Notes: generated from the sequence alone by a model not told the origin. A stretch of DNA of 64,000 bases from Rhynchopus sp. YZ270_cl-10 (GCA_964035575.1 OZ037835.1:1922001-1986000), one strand, 5' to 3'. Numbered from the stretch's first letter, positions 50,656 through 60,593 are shown. Program-made: numbers and translations.

Positions 50656-52146
50656 ATGGAAATAGTTATCAAGGACTGTGCAGACAACTCGTACATGATC
50701 GAGGTGGATGTGGATGACACAACGGAGACGATGCGGCAGAAGGTGGCGTCTGCAGTGGGGTTGGCTGAGGACAGCTTCCACATGGGCTTCGGAGGGAAGG
50801 AGGAAGGAGAGGACATCACGCAGCTGAGTGCTGGAGACACAATCATCCTGACGAAAACTAAGAAGTTCGTGGCCAGAGCAGCACTTCATGCGTTGGGTGA
50901 GAGGGACATCACTGCAGAGAGGCTGGTGACTGTGGAGGATCCTGAGGTTGCGTGTTTGCTTCTGCAGGCGGAGGTTGCGACTGTCATTCCGAACAATTTC
51001 TTGGCACAGACATCGTTAACATCACTTGATCTGAGTGCTGTGTCCTGTGTGACGGAAATAGGTGATGAGTTTCTTCACCAGTGTACAATGTTGACGAGCG
51101 TCGACCTGTCTGGGTTGACACGTCTCACGCGGATCGGTACCAACTTTCTTGCCGACTGCACCAGCCTCACAGCAGTAAACTTGTCACCACTCAGCAATGT
51201 CACACACATTGGTACAAGCTTTCTTTACAGCTGCACCAGCCTCACAGCTGTAGACTTATCACCACTTCGCAATGTTACTCATATTGATGACCGGTTTCTT
51301 AACAACTGCAGCAGCCTCACAGCAGTGGACTTATCACCACTTCGCAATGTTACACAAATTCATGACTGGTTTCTTGACAACTGTACCAGCCTCACAGCAG
51401 TGGACTTATCACCACTTCGCAATGTTACACAATTTGGGTACGAATTTCTTGCCAACTGCAGGAGCCTCACAGCAGTCGACTTGGCACTCAGCAATGTTAC
51501 ACACATTGATACAAGCTTTCTTTTCAACTGCAACAGCCTCACAGAAGTAGATTTATCACCACTTCGCAATGTTACACAAATTGGCTGCCAGTTTCTTGCC
51601 CACTGCAGCAGCCTCACAGCAGTGGACTTATCACCACTCAGCAATGTGACTCACATTGGTACAAGCTTTCTTCCCAACTGCAACAGCCTGACAGCAGTGG
51701 ACTTATCACCACTTCGCAATGTTACACAAATTCGTCACAACTTTCTTTACAGCTGCAGCAGACTCACAGCAGTCGACTTATCACCACTCAGCAATGTTAC
51801 ACAAATTGAGGGCTGGTTTCTGGAAAACTGCACCAGCCTCAAAGTAGTGGACTTATCGCCACTCAGGAATGTTACTCAAATTGGCAGAGGCTTTCTTTAC
51901 AACTGCAGCAACCTCACAGAACTAGACCTGTCGCCACTCAGCAGAGTTACGCACTTTGGTGAGCTTCCTGCTAACAACTGCATTTCGCTGAGGAGCATCT
52001 ACCTCACCGGCTGCAGCAGTGCTGTGTCCAGTCGAGTACGTGAATGCGAGCTGAAGGAGTATGTGGTTGACGCACCTCCACCTCCACCTCCGACACGTGG
52101 CCGAGGCAAGACGAAAGCAGCCGTGCCTTGCTGCAGTGTTTCGTAA
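50656..52146 (+). CDS. ubiquitin-like + leucine-rich-repeat protein with CaaX box (paralogue 4)
   Basis: 496 residues from the ATG giving MEIVIKDC, the same start as paralogue 3. Ubiquitin-like residues 1-73, the shared linker, and about thirteen 25-residue LRRs, the longest array in the family. One unit (DLALSNVTHID) is a residue short, a sign of slippage. Between units the framework (LTAVDLSPL-NVT-I--FL-NC) is nearly constant, while the residues just after NVT-I and around FLxNC vary, which would line one face of the solenoid. C-terminal poly-Pro, RGRGKTKAAVPCCSVS and a CSVS CaaX box. Function unknown. The family pattern suggests repeat-number variation on a fixed, membrane-anchored scaffold. 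Confidence 0.88.
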   Translation: MEIVIKDCADNSYMIEVDVDDTTETMRQKVASAVGLAEDSFHMGFGGKEEGEDITQLSAGDTIILTKTKKFVARAALHALGERDITAERLVTVEDPEVACLLLQAEVATVIPNNFLAQTSLTSLDLSAVSCVTEIGDEFLHQCTMLTSVDLSGLTRLTRIGTNFLADCTSLTAVNLSPLSNVTHIGTSFLYSCTSLTAVDLSPLRNVTHIDDRFLNNCSSLTAVDLSPLRNVTQIHDWFLDNCTSLTAVDLSPLRNVTQFGYEFLANCRSLTAVDLALSNVTHIDTSFLFNCNSLTEVDLSPLRNVTQIGCQFLAHCSSLTAVDLSPLSNVTHIGTSFLPNCNSLTAVDLSPLRNVTQIRHNFLYSCSRLTAVDLSPLSNVTQIEGWFLENCTSLKVVDLSPLRNVTQIGRGFLYNCSNLTELDLSPLSRVTHFGELPANNCISLRSIYLTGCSSAVSSRVRECELKEYVVDAPPPPPPTRGRGKTKAAVPCCSVS

Positions 52147-52659
52147 AGAGCGACAGGAGAAGCTACGGAAGGAACGCAGAGCAGCTCCGCTGTGACAGCT
52201 GCTTCACTCAGCTGCGCAACTCGCTCAGGTGGGCCTTCGAATATCGCCGCCCATTTGGTCGAGGAGGCATCTGACCAGGCTGTCGCCCATCTCGACGGCA
52301 GCGACCTCCCACGTGCGTTCGCTCAAGATACTGCGCAGCTCGTCCTTCTCCAGTACCCGTGAGGCAGAACAGTTTCTTTTCTTAGCTTCAACGCTGTGGG
52401 TCTGTAAATAAATTGTGACCCAGAACCCATTTTCCGCATCTGCCATCTCCTCCTCACATGGGCGGTCCATTAGCGCACCTGGACTTAATAGTCATACGAC
52501 GCCCGACTTTTACGTACCCACGACTACACCATGCCTATGCTTGGACACTACATCATCATACCTGCAAAAATTACGAACTCCGGCTGGAGCGAATACACAC
52601 CTCACAACAAACTTGTGGAAACCCACGCAGTTGATGCCGCGCGACAACGAATATGCTCA

Positions 52660-52712
52660 AGGTGACTAAGCACGAGAGGCTTTGGGTATCTTATAAACTT
52701 TCTTTCTTTTCT
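52660..52712 (+). repeat. R55 element, intergenic copy
   Basis: Same as 49554-49610, within duplicated block D2. Confidence 0.85.
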
Positions 52713-52800
52713 TTTTTCGGGTTTGGGCCTACCATGGGTCTGGAGTGCCCTGTACATTGTCTCAGGGGCAGTGAGGTAGTTGGGGTTTTGTTTTCTCCTT

Positions 52801-53865
52801 GGTGCGTGGTGGGGTAGTCGACCGTAACGGTCGAAAGAGGGTGTGTGTGAAGTCATCAGCAAAATAGTGATCTTGTTTTTGTGTGCGTTTCACCACAACC
52901 TCTCCTTTTTGTCTTCTCGCCCCCCTCTTCTCGGGAAACCCAATCTCTCCACTTCACGGCGTGTGCGCCATTTTGCACAGATAGTGCCAGATACTGCTTT
53001 CCCTTCGCAGACAGACACCCAGGGACATCACCCCAAGCAAGGCACCTCCCGATGAAGGAACCCTTTTCCTTTGTCTCGTCCCAGCAGCACCTCTGCAGAC
53101 GATCCCCTGCTGTGTCGGCTTTGCCCACGAATGAGACGTCTTCCGACAGACTGTCGTTCATCATATTGGCCTTGGACGTCCTGAGGGAGGAACGTGACTT
53201 CGGAATGGAAACGCAATCGCTGCATCACCTTTTTTCGTCATATTACATCTCCTGCTGTTGCAACTCAGGGGTACGCACACAGTGGCGTCGTTTCTCACTG
53301 CCTGTGTTCTGTACCCAGACCTTCGCACCGACGTTTCACCGCCTCGATCTCCTGTTCTGACGCTTCTTCCGCGAAGTCCAGGACCATCTCCCCAGAAGAG
53401 ATTCTGGTTGCCGTACAGCTGCAGGTGTTTTTTGTCCGGGCATCCGCCTTTCAGTTGCACTCTGGTGGCTTCGATGGACTGTAGCGTATTTGTGTTGAGG
53501 GTATGACCCAGCTTTCCACAAATCATAATCAGTGGCGTACCCCTCGCCGCCTCTACACCTTCGTCCCACCTCACCCCACTCTCATTGCAATGCCCGACGC
53601 ACCCACCTGAAGCACTGAAACCTAAGCCAGTCCTAGAGCCTTCTCTTCATGTTGCTCATATTTCCCCCCACAGGGCTGTCTTTAAGATTTTTTCATTAGT
53701 GGAACCCCCCATACCCTCCAGGGAACAATACCTATTTATTCTAAAACAGGAACTCGGGGAAACTCGGTTTTTTGCGGAAAACCGTGTCAAAACTAAACTC
53801 ATTTATTTCTCTCTCTCTCTCACTCACTCTCAGGAAAAAAAAGCAAAAAAAAAAAAAAAAAAACA
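52801..53865. other. spacer upstream of the transporter; possible gene relic on minus strand
   Basis: Two consecutive minus-strand frames (53161-53574 and 52856-53164) have protein-like composition but no recognisable domain and oppose all supported genes; a decayed gene is possible. A palindrome TCGACCGTAACGGTCGA lies near 52818-52834. A CT-repeat plus A-run (53810-53863) immediately precedes the transporter ATG. Confidence 0.35.
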
Positions 53866-54852
53866 ATGGCAATTCTAGGCTTGGACACCTTTCAAAAGCA
53901 GGCCATATTCTTTGGTTATATGGCATTGTGGAGTGGCCTGCGGATGCTTACCTTTGCGTCGAAGCAGGAGAAGTACGGCGCCCCGCAGTACAACGAGACC
54001 TCGCTTCTGGTGTTCGTCTGCTTTGCGAAGCTGTGCATGGCGATTGGGATGTATCTGCAGGCGGATGGCGGGCTTCAGGAGTACGTACGGGAGTGTTCTG
54101 CGAATAAGGCGCTGTTCCTGCGGTACTCCCTGCCGGCGTTGAGCTACGTAGTGTACGACAACTTAACGTTCATCAATTTGACCCATACGGACCCTGTCAC
54201 ATATGTTATTTTGATGCAGCTGCGCATCGTTGCAACCGGTGTGGTCTGGTCCATCTTCTTCGGCAAGCCGCTCATCCGCAACCAATGGCTTGGCATTGCC
54301 ATGATCACATCCGCCTGCGTCCTGCAGAAGCTTCCTGCATTGATGAATTCTTCTTCATCCGACTCGAGCGTTCTCTTTTCCATTGCGCTCATCGGAATCC
54401 AAATTGCCTGCGGCGTGTTTTCATCGGTTTTCAACGAAGTGCTACTGAAGGAGAAAGGCGGTGCAGGGGTGAACATTCAGAACAGTTTTATGTATGTGTG
54501 GTCGATTATTTGCAATGTAGCGTGGCTCTGCATTTGCCCGAGCAAGGCGTGGTGTAAGAGCGACATCTACGAGGCGCTGCAGTACGAGCACCTGACAGAG
54601 TTGTTGCACTATCTGGTGCTCCCGATCGGTGTCATGCTTGCCTGCATCGGCATCGTGACCTCGCTCTTCATAAAGAACCTGGACAGTGTCCGCAAGACAA
54701 TTGCCTCAGCGATCGAAATCTTCGTCGACGCGCTGCTTGCTCTCGTCATCTTCCAGGTTCCCATCACACAATACACGGTAATGGCTTGTATCCTTGCAGG
54801 TTTCGGTGTGGTGCAATACTCCAAGCCCGCGGAGGTGCAGCCGTTGGTCTGA
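53866..54852 (+). CDS. nucleotide-sugar transporter, SLC35A-like
   Basis: 328 residues, hydrophobic with about ten membrane segments, the usual size for Golgi/ER nucleotide-sugar antiporters of the drug/metabolite-transporter superfamily. These import UDP- or CMP-sugars into the lumen in exchange for the nucleotide monophosphate. Family-like signatures: SYVVYDNLTFINLTHTDPVTY (the segment after the third helix), QLRIVATGVVWSIFF, the QWLGIAMITSACVLQ helix, FSSVFNEVLLKE, and NSFMYVWSIICN. Short charged tail ending QPLV. Substrate specificity (UDP-Gal, UDP-GlcNAc or CMP-sialic acid type) cannot be assigned. The ATG immediately follows a long A-run after a CT-rich tract, so the 5' untranslated region may be only a few bases. 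Confidence 0.85.
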   Translation: MAILGLDTFQKQAIFFGYMALWSGLRMLTFASKQEKYGAPQYNETSLLVFVCFAKLCMAIGMYLQADGGLQEYVRECSANKALFLRYSLPALSYVVYDNLTFINLTHTDPVTYVILMQLRIVATGVVWSIFFGKPLIRNQWLGIAMITSACVLQKLPALMNSSSSDSSVLFSIALIGIQIACGVFSSVFNEVLLKEKGGAGVNIQNSFMYVWSIICNVAWLCICPSKAWCKSDIYEALQYEHLTELLHYLVLPIGVMLACIGIVTSLFIKNLDSVRKTIASAIEIFVDALLALVIFQVPITQYTVMACILAGFGVVQYSKPAEVQPLV

Positions 54853-55129
54853 AAAAGAATTTTTTTTTTAAAGTGAACCCATCTTATTCGTTGTTGATCG
54901 TATCCCTTTTTTTTGTGTGGGTGCATCAATGCAGACAAGATAAAAAGAAGATGTAAACATACTTTTTCTGTTCAAATCCCAAATTTGGCAAAAAAAAACC
55001 CTCGAAAAAGACCTAAAAAAATGGGTCCGGAAGGTGGAGCACAAAAAAAGGGGGGGGGGAGGGGAAATGGTTAAGATTTATGACATGAAGAGCGTATTTC
55101 GTTTCCAAGACGTCTTTGGTGTACTCAGT

Positions 55130-55931
55130 CAGGGCACTAGCTAGGTGCTTTTTTGCGGTTTCAAAACCGCAAAAACCCGGTTTTGCGGTTTGGCGGAAAA
55201 AAAAAAAAAAAACGGAAAATCTCGGGGCAGGAAAAAAAAAATGTGTGGGGGGTTTTGGGCACTGTTCGGCCCCCTCGCCCGACCCCCAGATGACTGGCAT
55301 GATAGCACCTTAATTTTTTTCTGCTCGCTGCGCTCACGGAAGTACACCCCAAAAAAATTTCCGCTCGCTTCGCTCGCGGAGTTAACCCATATTTTTTTTT
55401 TGCCTGCGGCGCCATTTTCCTTTTTGGCTTCGCAAAAAAGGGTTTGTTGAGTGACTCTGGTGTAAAACCGGCATCTTTACACCGTACCCTAATTTTTTTT
55501 GCCTGCGGCGCCATTTATTATTTTACAATGTCTTCGGGAATCCCCTTGCAATTTGGGCAGTTGCATTTTGCAACCGAAAATGCAATCGATTCAGGTAGAG
55601 GGGTGGTCCACGATCGGGGAGATTAAGTCAGAGCAAGCCGGCGTGCCACCGCTGACATGGAGGAGTATGTGATAGAATGGTCGACAGCAAACAGGAGACT
55701 GGGGGGAGTATGTGCGAACGATTCTGATACATGCAATGAAGTTGGCAGGAGATTCCACCAGGGGTCAGTGGGTTTAGCCCCGTAAAAAATGCCCTGTAAG
55801 TAACCCCTTCCCAAAATCTCCCCGTCCCTCATTCGTGTGTTTTCCCTTCTAGTTTGTCGCCGCGCGAAATTTTTTTTTGAAACCGCAAAACCGCAAAAAA
55901 ACGGAAAAAAAAAAGTCTAGCTAGTGCCCTG
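55130..55931. mobile_element. non-autonomous hAT-like DNA transposon with target duplication
   Basis: Perfect 15-bp terminal inverted repeats CAGGGCACTAGCTAG (55130-55144; complement 55917-55931) are flanked by an exact 8-bp direct repeat TACTCAGT (55122-55129 and 55932-55939), the signature of hAT insertion. Subterminal GCGGTTT/AAACCGC words are inverted too. The 802-bp interior has no transposase; it carries CTCGCTGCGCTC-like and GCCTGCGGCGCCATTT repeats. It must have been moved by an enzyme encoded elsewhere. Confidence 0.88.
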
Positions 55932-56220
55932 TACTCAGTACAAAAAAAAAAAAGAAAATGTGTTTTGATTTGCATCTAATGTTTTGGGTAGTATCTGAGT
56001 AGTATCAACCAAATCACCAAAAAAAGGTGAACTAGGGGGGTTTTTTTTAAACAATTTTTTTGTGAAGAAAAAAATGATCGCATATTTTGGGAGGGAGGGT
56101 GTGTATGTGCATTCAGGAGGAGGGGGGGACGTGCTGCTCGTTTGTGAATTGTAACATCAACAGAGGGGGGGGACAAACTGCAAGCAGTGGTCATAATATT
56201 ATGTTTTTTTTTTAAATTTT

Positions 56221-56337
56221 GTGTGTGATCTGGGGGTGAGGAAGCGTTCCAACTTTTCAACCTCTTCCCCAACTTACCTTTCGCGCTTTTTTTTTACCTC
56301 CGTTTTAGAATCAACAGAGAGTTGTACGTTAAGATTT
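56221..56337 (+). repeat. dispersed repeat R110, copy 3
   Basis: GTGATCTGGGGGTGAGGAAG to TTGTACGTTAAGATTTC, closely matching 3492-3604. Confidence 0.8.
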
Positions 56338-57130
56338 CTTTGTTGTTTTGATGGTAAGCTCGCCTAGGATGTGGTGTTTTGGGCGTACCAACAAAACATT
56401 ATACGTCTTTTTTGACCATCCCGCTGTTTTTTTTTGTTGAGGAAATATGCACCTGTTTTATCTATCTGTGCAGTGAGGTCCGCGTACGTTCGTCTTAGAT
56501 ATATTCCTTTTAAGTGGATGTTCAGCTTCACACGGTTTTTTGGTGGTCCAGCACTCCAAGCCGGCGGAAGGTGCAGCCGTTGGTCCGGAGGGGGGGAAAG
56601 AATGAACTCCCCCCACACCCCTTATCTATTTATTCGTTGTTTGTTGTTTGATCGCATCCCCTTTTTTTTCTCATGCCCTTTGCAATGAAGGGCCACTCCT
56701 GTGGAGATACTGCCACCCCCCAGGTCACTCATTGTGAGATCTAGCTCTTTGTTGGTACTGTCTTGCGCCTTTGTGAGGAGTTAAGGGTTTTTTTTTATAA
56801 AATGCTTGAGAATAAAATGCTAACTTCAGTGATATGTAAGACCGCTCGGGGGACACTGGCTAGCATAAGGAATCCAAACTAAGACACAACGTTATGGTAA
56901 AAAGGTGAGTACTGTTTAACATCCTCCAAAATAAAGTTTGCGGATTCGGCGATATTGTTTTTTTTTCCTGGTATTCAAAAAAAGGTGACAAACAAAGTCA
57001 TAAGCACTAAAACTGCTATCTTTTCTCCTGCTTTCACATAATTTCCCTCCCCCCCTCCCCTTCCCCCCACAGTTTAACTACCCCCTATCCCCCCACCCCC
57101 CCACCCTCTCTACACACCTCCCGCACCACG

Positions 57131-57425
57131 GTCTAGTCAGGGGGACGACTAGTGCCACTACTAGTCGTAACGACTAGTGTAAACCACTACTAGTGCCACT
57201 AGTAGCACGACTAGTGGCACTAGTCGTACGACTAGTGTACTAGTCGTATGACCCGTATGCATAGTATGGTATGACTAGTTGCGGAGGGGAGCGGAGCCTT
57301 GTCATTACTTAGTCTTCTCATTTCACTAGTCATGCACCTTGTCGCATAACTAGTCATAGGGGGTTTGAAAAAGATTGTTTCAACTTTGTTTTGTTTGCCT
57401 AGTCATAGGGGGTAACTAGGTCGTG
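57131..57425. repeat. ACTAGT palindrome island
   Basis: About a dozen CTAGT/ACTAG words within 300 bases (for example GACTAGTGCCACTACTAGTC), giving many overlapping hairpins. It sits directly upstream of the coiled-coil/poly-Q gene. No clear terminal repeats. Confidence 0.6.
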
Positions 57426-57503
57426 CTGTGCAAACCCCCTATCCCCACACTCCCCTCCTGCACACCCCACCACAGAAAGCCCTCCACACACCCCCCATCC
57501 ACC

Positions 57504-60056
57504 ATGCAGTACAACGACTCCCCAGGTGGCGTTGACGATGTCTTTTTCGACGACGATCCTTGGGTACTAGAGACGTCACACCCTGCGGAGAACCACCACC
57601 ACCACCACCACACCTCACCTCCCTACCCCGGCAATGCGGACCTGAACAGCGAACACAACACGAAACCGCACGAAACGCAGTTCTATGGCCATGGGAACAA
57701 TACGGGGTATGATGTACAAAGCCCACAGCGCAGTGACGACGCTCACTTCGACCACAGAAGAGAACTTCACAGCACACAAGACGTGAACCACAGCGACGAC
57801 GACGCGCACTTTGACCACGACGCAGCATCCCCTTCTGAATGTGCCGCAGAAAGCTTCCACGACGAGCCCCTGGAGGCAGACACTGCTTGGGCCGCACACA
57901 GACGCATCGAAGAGCTGCGTGCGAACCCTGCCTACTGGGAAGCAGGGGGGGCTCGAAGTCGTGAGGCTGGAGGTGACGGTGGTGGAGGGCATCAGCGACA
58001 CCCTCAAGGGGTTCCGTACGTGACGACGCCACATAATGGGCCGGGAGGGGGAGGGGGAGGAGGAGGACGGAGAAGTGCAGGTGCTGGGGGTAGTGTCAGT
58101 GCAAAGGTGCCCGGTATTGCGTACAGCACGCCAGTGCGGAAGGGTGTGGTATGTGTGAAGGGGAGGGGGGTTTTTTTTGGGGAAATGTGTGACGTTGTGT
58201 GTGTGAAGTGGGTAGTGTACCATTTATTTGAGATGCAAACCACGAAATGGATGTAGGAACGGAATGGTTGGGTGCACCCGGTCATTGTACCAAGGTACAC
58301 GAGAGGGCTTTGTGTTTCAACTCTACTTATTTTTGAAGGAATAAATCACTTCGAAAAAATAAACGATTTTCGGCAGAAGAACAAAACCACACCTCCACCT
58401 CCTCAAAAGTAAAGCAGCTATTGCATGGGGTGATCTGGTTCTTAGTCACGGAACTATTCTCTCTTCACCTCTTCACTCCTCCATCCACCTCACCACATAA
58501 ACCCACAGGACAGCGACAAGGATGTCTCCTCCATCCTGCACGCCCTGAGCGAGGACGACGGCACCGAGGACGGCCTCGTGCACCAGATTGACACCCTGCA
58601 GGAGATGCTGCGTGCGAAACGCCGCCACGAACGCCTGCGTGGGCGTGCCACTGCACCGCTCCCGGGGCACGCTGCCACCACACCAGACGCGCCTGCGACA
58701 CACGAAGGTCTGTGGGCGACCCCAGGTGAAGAACAGAAGACACTGGCGGTGCCCCGCGAGGACAATGCAAGTGGAGCTGCAGGCATGGGCGGGGTGGGTG
58801 CCAACCCCAGCTCCGCTGCAGTTCCCGGAGTGGCAGCGGCTGTGTCGGGTGGAGTGGGGGTAGTGCCTGCGACGGTGCCTGGCGTTGCTGTGAGTGTGCC
58901 TGCTGCTGTGCCTGCTGCTGTGCCTGCCCCAAGACAGGACACAGCGGACTACCTATCACTCTTCCAGCAGGAGAGGAAGCGTACCGAGGTATGTTGTCAG
59001 TGTTCTTGAAATAATAGCACCCCCCCAAAGGGATCCCCCCGCCCTTATCAACGGAGTTAAAATTTTTTACAAGACATCTGTGCATTTCTAGTGAAATATT
59101 TCAGTTATCCACGAGTCGTTTTTTTCCTGGTTTTCTTTATCCAAACCGGATGTGTAATATTTTTTTTACAAAGGTTTTGAAAAATTCGGCACTATTGTTC
59201 TCCCCCCTTCACCACCACCACCCCACAGGCCCTGGAGGAACTCATGCGGCAGAAGTCCGACGAGTTTGCGGCGCGCGAGCAGCAGCTGCTCTCGGTCATC
59301 ACACAGCAGCACCGCCTCGCAGTCGAGCTGCAACACCAACACAAACAGTACGTCGCTGCAACTGTCGTGCGTGGCAGCACAGCTAACGCAGGCCTCACAC
59401 AGCCACACGACCCGCCCTCACCCTCCCCTGCACCGGCACCCCTTTACGTACGCAGCGGCAGTGTGCCCGGCGCTGCTCCCGGTGCAGACGGTCCGCGCAT
59501 CACTGTCACCTCTCCGTCGACGTCGCCCCCAGGGCCGGACGCAAAGTGGCTGCCTCGGTTGCCGGCAGAGTCGCCAGAGGAGTTGGTGCGTGCGACGCTT
59601 GCGGGGTATGGGGTGGCGGTGCCGGACCTGGGGGTGGGGGAGAAGCACTACCAGCAGCAACAGTCACAGCAGCAGCAGCATGACGTGCTGCAGCAGCAAC
59701 AATACCAACAACAACAACAGCAGCAGCAGCAACATGATGTGCAACAACAACAATACCAACAGCAACAACAACAGCAATACCAGCAACAACAGCAACAGCA
59801 ACAACAACATCAGGACCAGCACACCTCTGCTGCAGCCATGCTCCTGAAGCTAGTGGAGGAGCAGGCACAACGTTCGCAGCGTCAGCAGCATCAGCAGCAG
59901 CAGCAGCATACCGACCGTGCTGCCCCCGCCTCCCCTCTGCCCGCTGCAGTGCACCCGCACACACCGCTCCCGAGCACTCTGGGTGGCGTGGTGGCAGCCC
60001 ACGACACACCTATGGCATGGCAGGTGCCGCACACACCACTCTATAGTGGTAGGTAA
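57504..60056 (+). CDS. three-exon acidic/coiled-coil/poly-Q protein, function unknown
   Basis: Exons 57504-58148, 58509-58988 and 59229-60056; introns of 360 and 240 bp, both phase 0 with GTATGT donors and CCCACAG acceptors. 650 residues if the exon-3 stop is used. Exon 1 starts MQYNDSPGGVDDVFFDDDPW, is His/Asp-rich and ends in Gly-rich sequence with a STPVRK-like motif. Exon 2 holds a coiled-coil start (HQIDTLQEMLRAKRRHERLR) and an Ala/Val/Pro-rich stretch. Exon 3 continues the coiled coil (ALEELMRQKSDEFAAREQQLL), then long Gln/His runs and a short helix (MLLKLVEEQAQRSQ). A further donor-like GTAGGTAAG overlaps the stop, so another exon cannot be excluded. A piece of exon 3 is copied at 63181-63330. 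No family recognised. Confidence 0.75.
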
Positions 60057-60399
60057 GGGGGAGGGAGGTGTGCAAGGTGGAAGTGGTGTGGTGATTGAGA
60101 TCATACAGTGTGGAGCTCATCTTCGGGGGAGGGGTACAGGACAATGTGACCAGGGGGAGGGCTTTTTACTGATGAGTCCGTCATATTTTACTCGATTAGA
60201 TTAGTGGAGTGGAAATTGTTTCACTAAAAAAAAAACAAAAATTGTGAAAACGGTATAAAATAATGTACATTGTGGAGCTCATCCTCAGGTGTCTACTCAA
60301 TAGAACAAAGCTTTCGAAAAGGATGTAGAGTCGTGGGAGTACATGGATGTTAGAGAATAAAACAGAGTAAATAAAAGAATGTAGAATTAACAAATCGTT

Positions 60400-60593
60400 T
60401 TTATTGTTCACTTTGTCAAAATCTCTTTGTTTTTCTCTTTGTCTATTTTTCCTGCATTTTTTATTCTCTTCTTTGTACTTTCTTTTGTTTTGGTTGTTGT
60501 TAGATAAGCTCAATCGCCTATCGAGTTCTGTGAATAGCACGGAACTCCTTTTCATGTGTATCCATGGAAATCAGTATCATGTGATACCGGGGC
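60400..60593 (-). repeat. R195 dispersed repeat, reverse copy
   Basis: Reverse complement of 42132-42328, nearly identical across its length, with unrelated flanks on both sides. Confidence 0.9.

Larger units (their letters stand above)
50285..52800 (+). repeat. segmental duplication, unit D2 (LRR block)
   Basis: Counterpart of 47615-49720. Confidence 0.9.
54853..57130. other. repeat-rich spacer
   Basis: No supported gene. Holds the hAT-like element 55130-55931 and R110 copy 3 (56221-56337). It also has an inverted R150 fragment (TTATTCGTTGTTTGTTGTTTG near 56630-56650), preceded by a short stretch (CCAGCACTCCAAGCC...GGTGCAGCCGTTGG, 56547-56583) that copies the last codons of the transporter gene (54815-54848). 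Confidence 0.55.

Noticed and set aside
49312-52669. An 83-84 codon frame present in both LRR 3' flanks (49312-49563, 52415-52669)
   Set aside because: It lacks an ATG start, and the differences between the copies are mostly amino-acid changing, so no coding constraint is visible.
52856-53574. Two adjacent minus-strand frames with protein-like composition
   Set aside because: No family, frame discontinuity and opposite orientation; at most a relic, so not annotated as a gene.
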